Source of the DNA: UBA940 sp031548515
GTDB lineage: Bacteria; Bacteroidota; Bacteroidia; Bacteroidales; Rikenellaceae
Assembly (NCBI GenBank): GCA_031548515.1
Contig: JAVBRB010000001.1
Location: 1 to 64,000, forward strand
Length of the DNA stretch: 64,000 nt
Direction: 5' to 3'
Shown: positions 50,863 through 59,342 of the stretch, piece by piece
Layout: each line of letters begins with the position of its first letter
How positions within the stretch are numbered: the first letter of the stretch is position 1
Position numbers and translations under genes: made by a program
The notes under the pieces: model-generated
The model's database searches: none
Seen by the model: the letters and a program-made list of their open reading frames with translations, nothing else
Told to the model about the DNA's origin: nothing

Positions 50863-51525
50863 ATGACTCAGAAGGAACGATACGCGGGGATAATAAAGTG
50901 GTTTTCGGAGAACGTGCCCGTCGCCGAGACGGAACTGCATTACCATAACGCCTACCAGCTCCTGGTGGCGACGATACTCGCGGCGCAGTGCACCGACAAG
51001 CGCGTCAATATAACCACACCCGCACTGTTCGAACGCTTCCCCACCCCTGAGTCGATGGCCGAAGCCGCTCCCGAAGATATCTTTCCATACATCAAAAGCA
51101 TATCATACCCCAACAACAAGGCCAGGAACCTGGCCGCCATGGCGCGAAAACTTGTGTCGGACTACGGCGGAATAGTTCCCTCCGACCGCGAGGAACTGGT
51201 AAAGCTGCCCGGCGTAGGACGCAAGACCGCGAACGTCGTGGCCGCAGTGGTTTTCGGGAAGCCCGTCATGGCCGTCGACACCCACGTTTTCCGCGTGGCC
51301 AACCGCACTGGACTCGCCGTGAACGCCAAGACACCGCTACAGGTAGAGTTACAACTTACGGAAAACATTCCGCCGCATCTTATCCCGCTGGCGCACCACT
51401 GGCTGATCCTGCACGGAAGGTACGTCTGCACTGCCCGCGCACCGCACTGCCCCGAATGCGGCATCGCTCAATGGTGTAAAAAACGGCAGGCCGATCTCTG
51501 CAAGGCCGCCAAGGAAGAGAATTAA
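50863..51525 (+). CDS. nth: endonuclease III
   Basis: A 220-residue base-excision glycosylase/lyase for oxidised pyrimidines. The helix-hairpin-helix LPGVGRKTANVVA holds the catalytic Lys, VDTHVFRVANRTGL the catalytic Asp, and the C-terminal C-x6-C-x2-C-x5-C (CTARAPHCPECGIAQWC) binds the 4Fe-4S cluster. The start at 50863 avoids a 29-codon extension overlapping tag and the linker repeat. It is in an operon with the helicase and tag. Confidence 0.95.
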   Translation: MTQKERYAGIIKWFSENVPVAETELHYHNAYQLLVATILAAQCTDKRVNITTPALFERFPTPESMAEAAPEDIFPYIKSISYPNNKARNLAAMARKLVSDYGGIVPSDREELVKLPGVGRKTANVVAAVVFGKPVMAVDTHVFRVANRTGLAVNAKTPLQVELQLTENIPPHLIPLAHHWLILHGRYVCTARAPHCPECGIAQWCKKRQADLCKAAKEEN

Positions 51526-51642
51526 ACCGCCACCGTCATTGCACGGAGGTGCAGACGACGAAGCAATCTTTTTTCTTTAACTTCTTTTTGGTCAGCAAAA
51601 AGAAGCAAAAACTGACCGAGGCACGAAAAAGCTATTGCGGAA

Positions 51643-51714
51643 CGGCTAAAATGGTACAGCGGGCGTCTATTCGCGGCCGACTTCGGGCTACCCCGCTGAT
51701 TTCCATTTTAGCCG
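51643..51714. repeat. CTAAAAT palindromic repeat family, copy 1
   Basis: Outer arms CGGCTAAAATGG (51643-51654) and CCATTTTAGCCG (51703-51714), inner arms CAGCGGG (51657-51663) and CCCGCTG (51692-51698). The flank TTTAACGCTTTT follows in both copies. Copy 2 is at 59185-59245. Confidence 0.8.
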
Positions 51715-51787
51715 CTCTGCCTATTTAACGCTTTTCCGTAACTCGGATTTTTTGGACAACATTACAGTTAGTCAAGAATATAATCTG

Positions 51788-51795
51788 TATATTTG
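51788..51795 (+). promoter_or_regulatory. -7 promoter element (TATATTTG) for tdk
   Basis: Exact TAnnTTTG match, 20 bp before the ATG at 51816. Confidence 0.7.
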
Positions 51796-51815
51796 TTTTG
51801 TAAAATACAAACGTA

Positions 51816-52415
51816 ATGCATACGGACGAAACCGAAAACTGGGAGAATAGAGGACATAAAGCGAGATCGGGAACAGGCTGGATCGAGGTGATATGCGGCT
51901 CCATGTTCTCCGGAAAGACAGAAGAACTGATACGGCGACTCAAGCGCGCAAGGTTCGCAAACCAGACAGTAGAGATATTCAAGCCGCATATAGACGTGCG
52001 CTACTCGGTTGAAGAAGTCGTTTCGCATGACACCAATTCCATACGCTGCACACCCGTGGAATCGCCCGGCACCATCCTGCTAATGGCAACGGACGTAGAC
52101 GTAGTGGCGATAGATGAAGCGCAGTTCTTCGACGACAGCCTCGTGGAGGTGTGCCGTCGGCTGGCCGACGACGGTGTGCGCGTCATCATCGCAGGACTCG
52201 ACATGGACTACTCCGGGAAGCCCTTCGGACCGATGCCCGCCCTGATGGCCCGGGCAGAATATGTCACGAAGGTCCACGCCATATGCCTGCGCTGCGGCGG
52301 TATCGCACAGCACTCGCACCGCCTCACCAAAGATGACAAACTCGTGCTGTTGGGCGAGACCGACAGCTACGAACCTCTCTGCCGCCACTGCTTTAACAAG
52401 GCTGTTCGGGGATAA
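51816..52415 (+). CDS. tdk: thymidine kinase
   Basis: A 199-residue type II thymidine kinase salvaging thymidine to dTMP. The P-loop GSMFSGKTEELIRRLKRA, VVAIDEAQFFDDSL and IIAGLDMDYSGKPFGPMPAL are signatures. Structural zinc Cys pairs are CLRC and CRHC. The N-terminus carries ~20 extra polar residues before IEVICGSM. It has its own promoter and no partner genes. Confidence 0.95.
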   Translation: MHTDETENWENRGHKARSGTGWIEVICGSMFSGKTEELIRRLKRARFANQTVEIFKPHIDVRYSVEEVVSHDTNSIRCTPVESPGTILLMATDVDVVAIDEAQFFDDSLVEVCRRLADDGVRVIIAGLDMDYSGKPFGPMPALMARAEYVTKVHAICLRCGGIAQHSHRLTKDDKLVLLGETDSYEPLCRHCFNKAVRG

Positions 52416-52459
52416 TATGTATTTTTAACGCATTGTTTGGTTTTTCGGATTCCGTTAAT

Positions 52460-52467
52460 TAACTTTG
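52460..52467 (+). promoter_or_regulatory. -7 promoter element (TAACTTTG) of the his operon
   Basis: Exact TAnnTTTG match, eight bp before the leader-peptide start codon. Confidence 0.75.
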
Positions 52468-52475
52468 CAGACGAT

Positions 52476-52526
52476 ATGAGAAACTTCAACGCCATACATC
52501 ACCATCGCCATATCTTAGAAAGGTAG
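52476..52526 (+). CDS. hisL: his operon leader peptide
   Basis: A 16-residue peptide MRNFNAIHHHRHILER with four His in five positions (8-10 and 12), too short for usual gene callers. It lies between the promoter and a terminator, the arrangement by which ribosome stalling at His codons controls his operons in enteric bacteria. It is not similar to the enteric HisL outside the His run, so it is identified by position and composition. Confidence 0.88.
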   Translation: MRNFNAIHHHRHILER

Positions 52527-52590
52527 GGTAAGGTTGTGTTTGTCGTTAACCGATATAAAAAGGCTTACCCATGCGAGGTAAGCCTTTTTT
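52526..52590 (+). promoter_or_regulatory. his operon attenuator (antiterminator and terminator)
   Basis: Terminator: AGGCTTACC (52561-52569) pairs with GGTAAGCCT (52577-52585), followed by a T run and strengthened by upstream A residues. Antiterminator: GGGTAAG (52526-52532), overlapping the leader stop, can pair with CTTACCC (52564-52570), destroying the terminator stem. A ribosome stalled at the His codons would leave 52526-52532 free to pair; one reaching the stop would cover it and allow termination. Confidence 0.87.
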
Positions 52591-52644
52591 ATTAAAGTTG
52601 GCTTGCCATCTCACAAAAGGCAAAACAACTAAACAAAAAATATT

Positions 52645-53496
52645 ATGATCAGAATTGCTATTCAGGCGAAAGGCCGCTTAAATGAACAAAGCATCGAACT
52701 TCTGCGTGAAGCGGGAGTCGCGGTGGACGAGAATAAACGTAAATTCCTCACTAAATCGGCGAGTTTCCCGTTGGAAGTGCTTTATCTGCGCGACGACGAT
52801 ATTCCGCAGGCCGTGTCGATGGGCGTGGCCGACATAGGCATCGTGGGCTACAACGAGGTCGCCGAGAAGGGCTACAAAGTCGACGTGGTACAGAAACTGG
52901 GTTTCGGCGGATGCCGCATCTCGCTTGCAATTCCCAAGACGGAGGAATACACCGGTCCTGCGTATTTCAACGGCAGGCGCGTGGCGACGTCATACCCGAA
53001 GATTCTCGCCGCTTATTTCGAGAAAGAGGGGGTACAGGCCGAGATACACGAGATAGCGGGGTCGGTAGAGATCGCTCCCGCAGTCGGAATGGCTGACTCT
53101 ATCTTCGACATTGTCTCGTCGGGCGGCACTCTGGTCTCCAATGGGCTGAAAGAGGTCGAGAAGGTACTTCTTTCTGAGGCTGTGCTGATCGCAACGCCGG
53201 GACTAACGGAGGAAAAACAGCTGATTCTCGAACAACTCAAATTCCGTTTCGGGGCTGCTCTCGACAGCCGTGGCATGAAATACGTACTGATGAACCTGCC
53301 CACCGAGTCGGTCGAAAAAGCGATCGAAATACTTCCGGCGATGCGTTCACCGACGGTGATGCCGTTGGCGCAGGAGGAATGGTGTTCGCTCCACTCGGTG
53401 GTCCGGGAAGACGAACTGTGGGACAAGATCGAACAGCTTAAAGGGATCGGTGCGGAGGGTATCCTTGTTCTCGCGTTGGAAAAGATAATACGTTAA
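52645..53496 (+). CDS. hisG: ATP phosphoribosyltransferase, long form
   Basis: A 283-residue enzyme joining ATP and PRPP, the first step of histidine synthesis. IRIAIQAKGRLNEQSIELL and VSMGVADIGIVGYN belong to the catalytic domains; EIAPAVGMADSIFDIVSSGGTL is the PRPP-binding signature. The C-terminal ~75 residues (MKYVLMNLPTESVEKAIEIL onward) are the His-sensing regulatory domain of the long form, so no HisZ is needed. First structural gene behind the attenuator. Confidence 0.96.
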   Translation: MIRIAIQAKGRLNEQSIELLREAGVAVDENKRKFLTKSASFPLEVLYLRDDDIPQAVSMGVADIGIVGYNEVAEKGYKVDVVQKLGFGGCRISLAIPKTEEYTGPAYFNGRRVATSYPKILAAYFEKEGVQAEIHEIAGSVEIAPAVGMADSIFDIVSSGGTLVSNGLKEVEKVLLSEAVLIATPGLTEEKQLILEQLKFRFGAALDSRGMKYVLMNLPTESVEKAIEILPAMRSPTVMPLAQEEWCSLHSVVREDELWDKIEQLKGIGAEGILVLALEKIIR

Positions 53497-54780
53497 ATGG
53501 TACCTGTTTACATAAATCCGGCTTCGAGTGAATGGGGCGGGCTGACGCGGAGGGCGACTTTCGAGGATGGCGACATCGCCGCGGCGGTCGAAACGATCCT
53601 GGAGCGCGTCCGCAGTGACGGCGACAAGGCGCTACGCGAGATCACGGCGGAAGTAGAAGGGCGCGACATCGACAACCTCGAGGTTTCCGACGATGAGATG
53701 GCTCAGGCCGCGGCAGAAGTCCCGCAAGAACTGAAAGACGCTTTGGAAGTCGCAGCACGCAACATCCGACTTTTCCACGAGGCACAGCGTCAAGCCGAGG
53801 TCGACGTGACGGTCCGGCCGGGTGTGAGATGCGTCCAGAGGGCTGTTCCAATCCAGCGCGTGGGGTTGTATATTCCGGGCGGCACGGCTCCGCTTTTTTC
53901 GACCGTGCTGATGCTAGCAATACCCGCGAAAGTGGCGGGATGCCCCGAAACTATTATGTGTACCCCCGCAGGAAAAGACGGCCGCGTGGCTCCGGCGGTG
54001 CTCTATGCCGCACAACTTTGCGGAGTGGAGCGCGTTTTCAAAGTCGGCGGCGCACAGGCGATAGCCGCAATAGCCTACGGCACGGACAGCATCCCGAAGG
54101 TCGACAAGATCTTCGGCCCGGGCAACCGATATGTCACTAAAGCGAAACAACTCGTGAGCGTTGCCGACGTCGCGATAGACATGCCGGCCGGACCGTCGGA
54201 GGTGTTGGTGATCGCCGACAGGGAAACCGCGGTTCCGGAGTTCGCGGCGGCCGATATGCTGTCGCAGGCCGAGCACGGAGGCGACAGCCAGGCCATACTG
54301 GTCTGCAACTGCGAACGGTTCGCTACAGAGGTTGTCGCGGAGTTGAAAAAACAGACAGCGGAATTATCCCGTCAGGAAGCCACTGCCCGGGCTTTGGGAA
54401 ACAGCCGCATCGTAATCCTGCCCACACGCGGCGAAATGATCGACTTCGCCAACACATACGCCGCAGAACATCTCATAATCCAGATGGCCGACCCCTGGGA
54501 AGTGGCCGCGCGGATAACCGCCGCCGGAAGCGTCTTCATCGGCAACTGGTCGCCCGAAAGCGCCGGCGACTACGCCTCGGGAACCAACCACACCCTCCCG
54601 ACAGCCGGTTGGGCGCGCGCGTGCAGCGGCGTAAATCTCGACAGTTTCATGCGCAAGATAACGTACCAGGAACTCTCGCGCGAAGGTCTCGGCGCGCTTG
54701 CCGGAACCATTACGACAATGGCAGAAGCGGAAGGACTGGACGCACACAGTAACGCAGTGAAAATAAGATTACAAAAATAA
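53497..54780 (+). CDS. hisD: histidinol dehydrogenase
   Basis: A 427-residue zinc enzyme catalysing the last two oxidations to histidine. VGLYIPGGTAPLFSTVLML, KVGGAQAIAAIAYGTDSIPK and KIFGPGNRYVTKAKQLV form the NAD/substrate signature; ADMLSQAEHGGDSQAI supplies a metal ligand. It begins directly after the hisG stop and its stop overlaps the hisC start by one base. Confidence 0.97.
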   Translation: MVPVYINPASSEWGGLTRRATFEDGDIAAAVETILERVRSDGDKALREITAEVEGRDIDNLEVSDDEMAQAAAEVPQELKDALEVAARNIRLFHEAQRQAEVDVTVRPGVRCVQRAVPIQRVGLYIPGGTAPLFSTVLMLAIPAKVAGCPETIMCTPAGKDGRVAPAVLYAAQLCGVERVFKVGGAQAIAAIAYGTDSIPKVDKIFGPGNRYVTKAKQLVSVADVAIDMPAGPSEVLVIADRETAVPEFAAADMLSQAEHGGDSQAILVCNCERFATEVVAELKKQTAELSRQEATARALGNSRIVILPTRGEMIDFANTYAAEHLIIQMADPWEVAARITAAGSVFIGNWSPESAGDYASGTNHTLPTAGWARACSGVNLDSFMRKITYQELSREGLGALAGTITTMAEAEGLDAHSNAVKIRLQK

Positions 54781-55805
54781 TGGACCCTCTGAAACTCGTA
54801 AGAAAGAACATACTCGACCTGACGCCATATTCGACGGCACGGGACGAATACAAAGGACCTCTGGGCGTGTTCCTCGACGCCAACGAGAACCCCTACCCCA
54901 ACGGCTACAACCGTTATCCCGATCCTGCCCAAAAGGAACTCAAAGAGATTCTCTCGGGCATCAAGGGCGTTCCGGCGGACCGGATTTTCATCGGCAACGG
55001 CTCGGACGAAGCCATCGACCTTGCGTTCCGCGTGTTCTGCGAACCGCGCATCGACAACGCCGTCGCAATAGCGCCGAGTTATGGGATGTACCGCGTCGCG
55101 GCGGCGATCAACGACGTGGAGATGCGCGAAGTGCAGCTGCGGGAGGACTTTTCGCTCGACGTTCCGGCGATCCTGGCGGCGGCGGACGCAAACACCAAAC
55201 TGCTGTTCCTGTGCTCGCCCAACAATCCCAGCGGCAACCTTTTCCCGCGCGCGGAGGTAGTCGGACTGCTCGAAAAATTCAACGGGATGGTGGTGTTGGA
55301 CGAAGCCTATATCGACTTCGCCGACGAAGACGGATTCCTGGGCGAACTCGACCGCTGGCCCAACCTTATAATCCTGCAAACCCTGTCGAAAGCGTGGGGG
55401 ATGGCGGGACTGCGGCTCGGACTCGCGTTCGGGACGAAAGAGGTGATGGATATTTTCGCCCGCGTGAAATATCCGTACAACATTAACGTCGTAACCCAGA
55501 AGCTTGTGGCCGACCAGCTGCAGCTGAGCGTCGCGGGGCAGGTCGACGAGATCAAACGCCAGCGCCGCCGCGTTATGGATGTATTGAAAGCCTCTCCCGC
55601 CATTACGAAAGTCCATCCCAGCGACTCGAATTTCATACTTATCCAGACGCCCGAGCCGCGCCGGATGTACGACACGCTGATCGCGGCGGGCATCATCGTG
55701 CGCGACCGCTCGCGGATCCGAGGCTGCGAAGGGTGCCTGCGCATCACTGTCGGCACGCCAGAAGAAAACACAAAATTGATCGAAATAATCAAAGAATATA
55801 AATAG
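54780..55805 (+). CDS. hisC: histidinol-phosphate aminotransferase
   Basis: A 341-residue PLP enzyme, fold type I. FLDANENPYPNGYNRYPDP is the family start, FIGNGSDEAIDLAFRVF the cofactor-phosphate region, FLCSPNNPSGN and VVLDEAYIDFADE follow. TLSKAWGMAGLRLGLAFGT contains the Schiff-base Lys. The C-terminal Arg for the phosphate substrate lies in GCLRITVGT. Confidence 0.96.
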   Translation: MDPLKLVRKNILDLTPYSTARDEYKGPLGVFLDANENPYPNGYNRYPDPAQKELKEILSGIKGVPADRIFIGNGSDEAIDLAFRVFCEPRIDNAVAIAPSYGMYRVAAAINDVEMREVQLREDFSLDVPAILAAADANTKLLFLCSPNNPSGNLFPRAEVVGLLEKFNGMVVLDEAYIDFADEDGFLGELDRWPNLIILQTLSKAWGMAGLRLGLAFGTKEVMDIFARVKYPYNINVVTQKLVADQLQLSVAGQVDEIKRQRRRVMDVLKASPAITKVHPSDSNFILIQTPEPRRMYDTLIAAGIIVRDRSRIRGCEGCLRITVGTPEENTKLIEIIKEYK

Positions 55806-55807
55806 AT

Positions 55808-55840
55808 GTCATTCTGAACGCAGTGAAGAATCTACACAAT
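55808..55840. repeat. GTCATTCTGAACGCAGTGAAG dispersed repeat
   Basis: This sequence type is common between genes in Bacteroidetes genomes (recollection). A related GTCATCCCGAGCG form is at 40988. Here it separates hisC from hisB within the operon. Confidence 0.55.
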
Positions 55841-55872
55841 ATGAATTCTTTGACTGACAACCAATTCTCATT

Positions 55873-56994
55873 ATGAAGAAAGCATTGTTTATAGACCGCG
55901 ACGGAACGATAATCGCAGAACCGGCGGACGAACAGATAGACAGTTTCGAAAAACTGCGGTTCCTGCCGGGAGCCGTCTCGGGGATGAAAAACATCGCCGG
56001 TCTGGACTATGAACTTGTCCTGGCTTCGAACCAGGACGGGCTTGGGACGGCTTCGTACCCCGATGAAACTTTCTGGGGGCCTCACAAACTGATGCTGGCG
56101 GTGCTGGCGGGCGAAGGCGTCTTTTTCGACGACCAGCTCATCGACCCAACGACCCCGGAGCAGAACTCCCCCACCCGCAAACCGGGCACAGGGATGTTCG
56201 GCAAATACCTGTCGGGAGATTACGACATGGCGGCTTCGTACGTCATCGGCGACCGCATCACCGACATCATACTGGCCCGGAACCTCGGGGCGAAAGGCAT
56301 TTTCATCCAGCCGAAAGAACACGGTGCGAAGATGGTCGCTAAAGACGGGCTGGAAGACGTTTGTGCGCTCATCACCGACGACTGGGCCGAAATAGCGGAA
56401 TTCCTGCGACTGGGGGCGCGCACTGCGACCATCGAGAGGCGCACGAAAGAGACAGACATCACGGTTTCCGTAGACCTCGACGGTCGCGGGCATTCGGGTG
56501 TCGACACGGGACTCAAATTCCTCGACCACATGCTCGACCAGATAGTCCACCACTCGGGTATTTCGCTCGAAATCCGCGCAGCGGGCGATCTCCAGGTCGA
56601 CGAACACCACACCATGGAGGACGTCGCCATCACCCTCGGCGAGGCTCTGGCAAAGGCCCTTGGCGACAAGCGCGGCATCGAACGCTACGGTTTCGCCCTG
56701 CCGATGGACGAATCGCGGGCAATGGTGCTGATAGACCTGGGCGGACGCATCGACTTCGAATGGAACGTGCGGTTCACACGCGAACGTGTGGGCGACGTGC
56801 CGACAGAGATGTTCAAGCATTTTTTCAAGAGCTTGGCAACCGCTATGCGTGCCAACCTGCACGTCGCGGCGCAGGGAGAGAACGACCACCACATCGCAGA
56901 AGGGATTTTCAAGGCTTTCGCACGGGCGCTGCGCGCCGCCGTCCGCCGCGATCCGTTTAACTACGAACTGCCTTCGAGTAAGGGTATCATATGA
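55873..56994 (+). CDS. hisB: bifunctional histidinol-phosphatase / imidazoleglycerol-phosphate dehydratase
   Basis: A 373-residue fusion. Residues 1-~165 are a HAD phosphatase (LFIDRDGTIIAEP with the two catalytic Asp; ASNQDGLGTASYP; VIGDRITDIILARNLGAKGI). Residues ~180-373 are the dehydratase (GVDTGLKFLDHMLDQIVHHS and DEHHTMEDVAITLGEAL with metal-binding His; HFFKSLATAMRANLHV). The fusion is the E. coli arrangement and accounts for the absence of a separate phosphatase gene. Confidence 0.97.
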   Translation: MKKALFIDRDGTIIAEPADEQIDSFEKLRFLPGAVSGMKNIAGLDYELVLASNQDGLGTASYPDETFWGPHKLMLAVLAGEGVFFDDQLIDPTTPEQNSPTRKPGTGMFGKYLSGDYDMAASYVIGDRITDIILARNLGAKGIFIQPKEHGAKMVAKDGLEDVCALITDDWAEIAEFLRLGARTATIERRTKETDITVSVDLDGRGHSGVDTGLKFLDHMLDQIVHHSGISLEIRAAGDLQVDEHHTMEDVAITLGEALAKALGDKRGIERYGFALPMDESRAMVLIDLGGRIDFEWNVRFTRERVGDVPTEMFKHFFKSLATAMRANLHVAAQGENDHHIAEGIFKAFARALRAAVRRDPFNYELPSSKGII

Positions 56995-57575
56995 TAGCGA
57001 TCCTGGACTACGATACGGGTAACTTGAGGTCTGTCGAGAATGCTCTAGGCAGGCTCGGGGCAGAGTATATCCTGACTGCCAGCCATGATGTCATCCGCCG
57101 CGCCGACAGGGTGTTGCTGCCGGGTGTCGGCGAGGCATCGACCGCCATGGAGAAACTCCGCGCACGGGGACTCGACGAGCTGATACCGACGCTTACGCAG
57201 CCCGTGCTGGGCATCTGCATCGGCCTGCAGTTGATGTGTCGCCGCAGCGAGGAGCATGACACCGAATGCATGGGAATTTTCGATGCGGAAGTGCGACGTT
57301 TCACAGCGTCTGACGGCCTGAAGGTGCCACACATGGGCTGGAATCGCATCGAAAACCTCCGCACGCCGCTTTTCGACGGCATCGCGGAGGGCAGCTACCT
57401 CTATTATATCCACAGTTACGCGCCGGAGATTTGTGCGCAGACCATCGCCACCACCCGATACGGCGGCCCGTTCAGCGCGGGCCTCGGGCGCGGCAACTTC
57501 TACGGCACGCAGTTCCACCCCGAAAAAAGCGGGGCTTTGGGCGAGCGTGTACTTAAAAACTTTTTGACATTATGA
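56991..57575 (+). CDS. hisH: imidazole glycerol phosphate synthase, glutaminase subunit
   Basis: A 194-residue class I amidotransferase feeding ammonia to HisF. The nucleophile Cys lies in VLGICIGLQLM, and His/Glu of the triad in TQFHPEKSG. YDTGNLRSVENALGRLG opens the protein. It overlaps hisB by 4 bp (ATGA). Confidence 0.97.
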   Translation: MIAILDYDTGNLRSVENALGRLGAEYILTASHDVIRRADRVLLPGVGEASTAMEKLRARGLDELIPTLTQPVLGICIGLQLMCRRSEEHDTECMGIFDAEVRRFTASDGLKVPHMGWNRIENLRTPLFDGIAEGSYLYYIHSYAPEICAQTIATTRYGGPFSAGLGRGNFYGTQFHPEKSGALGERVLKNFLTL

Positions 57576-58288
57576 TAGAGATAATCCCCGCGATAGACAT
57601 AATCGGCGGCGAATGCGTGCGCCTGACGCAGGGCGACTACGCACAGAAAACCGTCTATTATAAAAACCCTGCAGACATAGCCGCGCGTTACGAAGAAGCC
57701 GGACTGCGGCGAATACACCTGGTCGACCTCGACGGGGCGAAGGCGTCGCGTCCCGAAAACCTGCGCGTACTGGAAGAAGTCGCACGGCGAACCGGACTCG
57801 ACATCCAATACGGCGGCGGGATCAAAAGCACGGAGTCGCTGAAGGCCGTTCTGGACGCGGGGGCCAACCGCGCCATCTGCGGAAGCATCGCCGTCGGCCA
57901 GCCGGAACTTTTCGAAGGATGGCTCGCGCAGTTCGGCCCGGAACACATAATCTTGGGCGCGGATATCAAGGACGGGAAAGTCGCCACCCACGGCTGGCTC
58001 AAGTCGACGGAGCTGACTGCGGCAGAGTTAATACGCCGTTTCGGCACGGCGGGACTGACGCAGGCCATTTGCACCGACATTTCGAAGGACGGAATGCTCC
58101 AGGGCCCCGCTTTCGAACTGTACCGCGAATTGCAGGAAGAGTTCCCGGGCGTGGATATCACCGTCAGCGGCGGCATCTCGTCGATGGATGACATAGTCCG
58201 GCTGAACGAAATGGGACTGCGGAGCGTCATCGTAGGCAAGGCTCTGTATGAAAATAAGATAACAATAGAAGAACTTACAAAATGGTAG
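57572..58288 (+). CDS. hisA: ProFAR isomerase (phosphoribosylformimino-AICAR-P isomerase)
   Basis: A 238-residue (beta/alpha)8 barrel. IIPAIDIIGGECVRLTQGDY contains the N-terminal catalytic Asp, QYGGGIKSTESL and VSGGISSMDDI the phosphate-binding loops. It overlaps hisH by 4 bp and hisF by 7 bp. Confidence 0.97.
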   Translation: MIEIIPAIDIIGGECVRLTQGDYAQKTVYYKNPADIAARYEEAGLRRIHLVDLDGAKASRPENLRVLEEVARRTGLDIQYGGGIKSTESLKAVLDAGANRAICGSIAVGQPELFEGWLAQFGPEHIILGADIKDGKVATHGWLKSTELTAAELIRRFGTAGLTQAICTDISKDGMLQGPAFELYRELQEEFPGVDITVSGGISSMDDIVRLNEMGLRSVIVGKALYENKITIEELTKW

Positions 58289-59040
58289 CAAAGAGAATCA
58301 TACCCTGCCTCGACGTCGCGGGCGGCAGGACGGTAAAAGGAATAAACTTCGTGGGCCTCAAAGACGTGGGCGACGCCGTCGAACTGGGGCGTAAATACGC
58401 CGACGAAGGTGCCGACGAACTGGTCTATCTCGACATCAGCGCAACGCACGAGGAACGCAAGACTTTCACAGAACTTGTCGAAAGGATCGCCGCCGTCATA
58501 GACATCCCGTTCACGGTAGGGGGCGGCATCGGCTCGCTCGACGACGCGGCGCGCCTGCTCGACGCAGGAGCCGACAAGGTCTCGATCAACAGCGCGGCGA
58601 TCAAAGACCCCTCGCTCATCGACCGGATAGCAGCCAAATACGGAAGCCAGTTCATAATAGTGGCAATAGACGCAAAAAAACAGGACGACGGCGTATGGCA
58701 TGCCACCACCCACGGCGGAAGGCAGTTCTCCGACAGGGAGCTTTTCTCTTGGGCGCGCGAGGCGCAGGAACGCGGCGCGGGCGAGATACTTTTCACCTCG
58801 ATGGACCACGACGGCACCAAACAGGGCTACCCGTGCGAAACCTTCGCTGCGCTGGCCGACGTGCTGACCATACCCGTCATCGCCTCGGGCGGCGCAGGAT
58901 CGGTGCAGGATATCGCCGACGTGCTGACCAAAGGCAAGGCCGACGCGGCCCTTGCCGCCAGCATTTTCCACTACGGCGAGATCCCGATCCCGGTGCTGAA
59001 AAAAGAGCTGAGCAAACTGAATATTAATGTAAGATTATAG
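58282..59040 (+). CDS. hisF: imidazole glycerol phosphate synthase, cyclase subunit
   Basis: A 252-residue barrel homologous to HisA. RIIPCLDVAGGRTVKGINF carries the catalytic Asp, DISATHEERKTF and TVGGGIGSLDDAARLLDAGA are signatures, and SMDHDGTKQGYPCE holds the second catalytic Asp. It forms the HisHF complex with the hisH product. It closes the contiguous hisGDCBHAF run. Confidence 0.97.
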   Translation: MVAKRIIPCLDVAGGRTVKGINFVGLKDVGDAVELGRKYADEGADELVYLDISATHEERKTFTELVERIAAVIDIPFTVGGGIGSLDDAARLLDAGADKVSINSAAIKDPSLIDRIAAKYGSQFIIVAIDAKKQDDGVWHATTHGGRQFSDRELFSWAREAQERGAGEILFTSMDHDGTKQGYPCETFAALADVLTIPVIASGGAGSVQDIADVLTKGKADAALAASIFHYGEIPIPVLKKELSKLNINVRL

Positions 59041-59065
59041 ATATTATTTTCCACTTTTGACCGGC

Positions 59066-59143
59066 AACCGACGCTGCGAGCGAGAGCAAAGGCTGCTTGC
59101 AGGCTATGCCGAGCCGCGAGGAGGAAAACAAAGTTAAAAATGT
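59066..59143 (+). repeat. dispersed CCGACGCTGCG...GGAGGAAAA repeat (copy 2)
   Basis: Aligns with 35466-35543. This copy ends GTTAAAAATG followed at once by TAG, so its ATG does not start a gene, unlike copy 1 where it starts leuB. Confidence 0.65.
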
Positions 59144-59184
59144 AGCAAAACCGGCCCACGTTCCCAAAAGCTACTTCGTTTTGT

Positions 59185-59245
59185 CTAAAATAGTACAGCC
59201 TTGAGCTAACGCGAAGCTATCGCACATGGCTGAATTCCATTTTAG
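59185..59245. repeat. CTAAAAT palindromic repeat family, copy 2
   Basis: CTAAAAT (59185-59191) pairs with ATTTTAG (59239-59245); inner CAGCC (59196-59200) pairs with GGCTG (59228-59232). The inner stem differs from copy 1 (CAGCGGG/CCCGCTG) yet still pairs. Confidence 0.75.
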
Positions 59246-59342
59246 CCTGCAACTACGTTTAACGCTTTTTGAAAAGTGGGGATTCGCACAACCTGACAGC
59301 TGTGTTAAATAGAAAATGGAATAGTTTTAAAGATTTTCAGAT

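Larger units (their letters stand above)
51526..51815. other. intergenic region with palindromic repeat and tdk promoter
   Basis: It begins with CCGCCACCGTCATTGCACGGAGGTG-like sequence and GAAGCAA runs, then carries the nested palindrome at 51643-51714 and the tdk promoter. No gene is supported. Confidence 0.55.
59041..59342. other. repeat-filled gap between hisF and hisIE
   Basis: It holds copy 2 of the CCGACGCTGCG repeat (59066-59143) and copy 2 of the CTAAAAT palindrome (59185-59245). No exact TAnnTTTG element was found, so hisIE may rely on read-through from the his promoter. Confidence 0.6.

Noticed and set aside
54570..55616. 348-codon minus-strand ORF opposite hisD and hisC
   Set aside because: Antisense to two certain his genes; long only because stop codons are rare in that frame.
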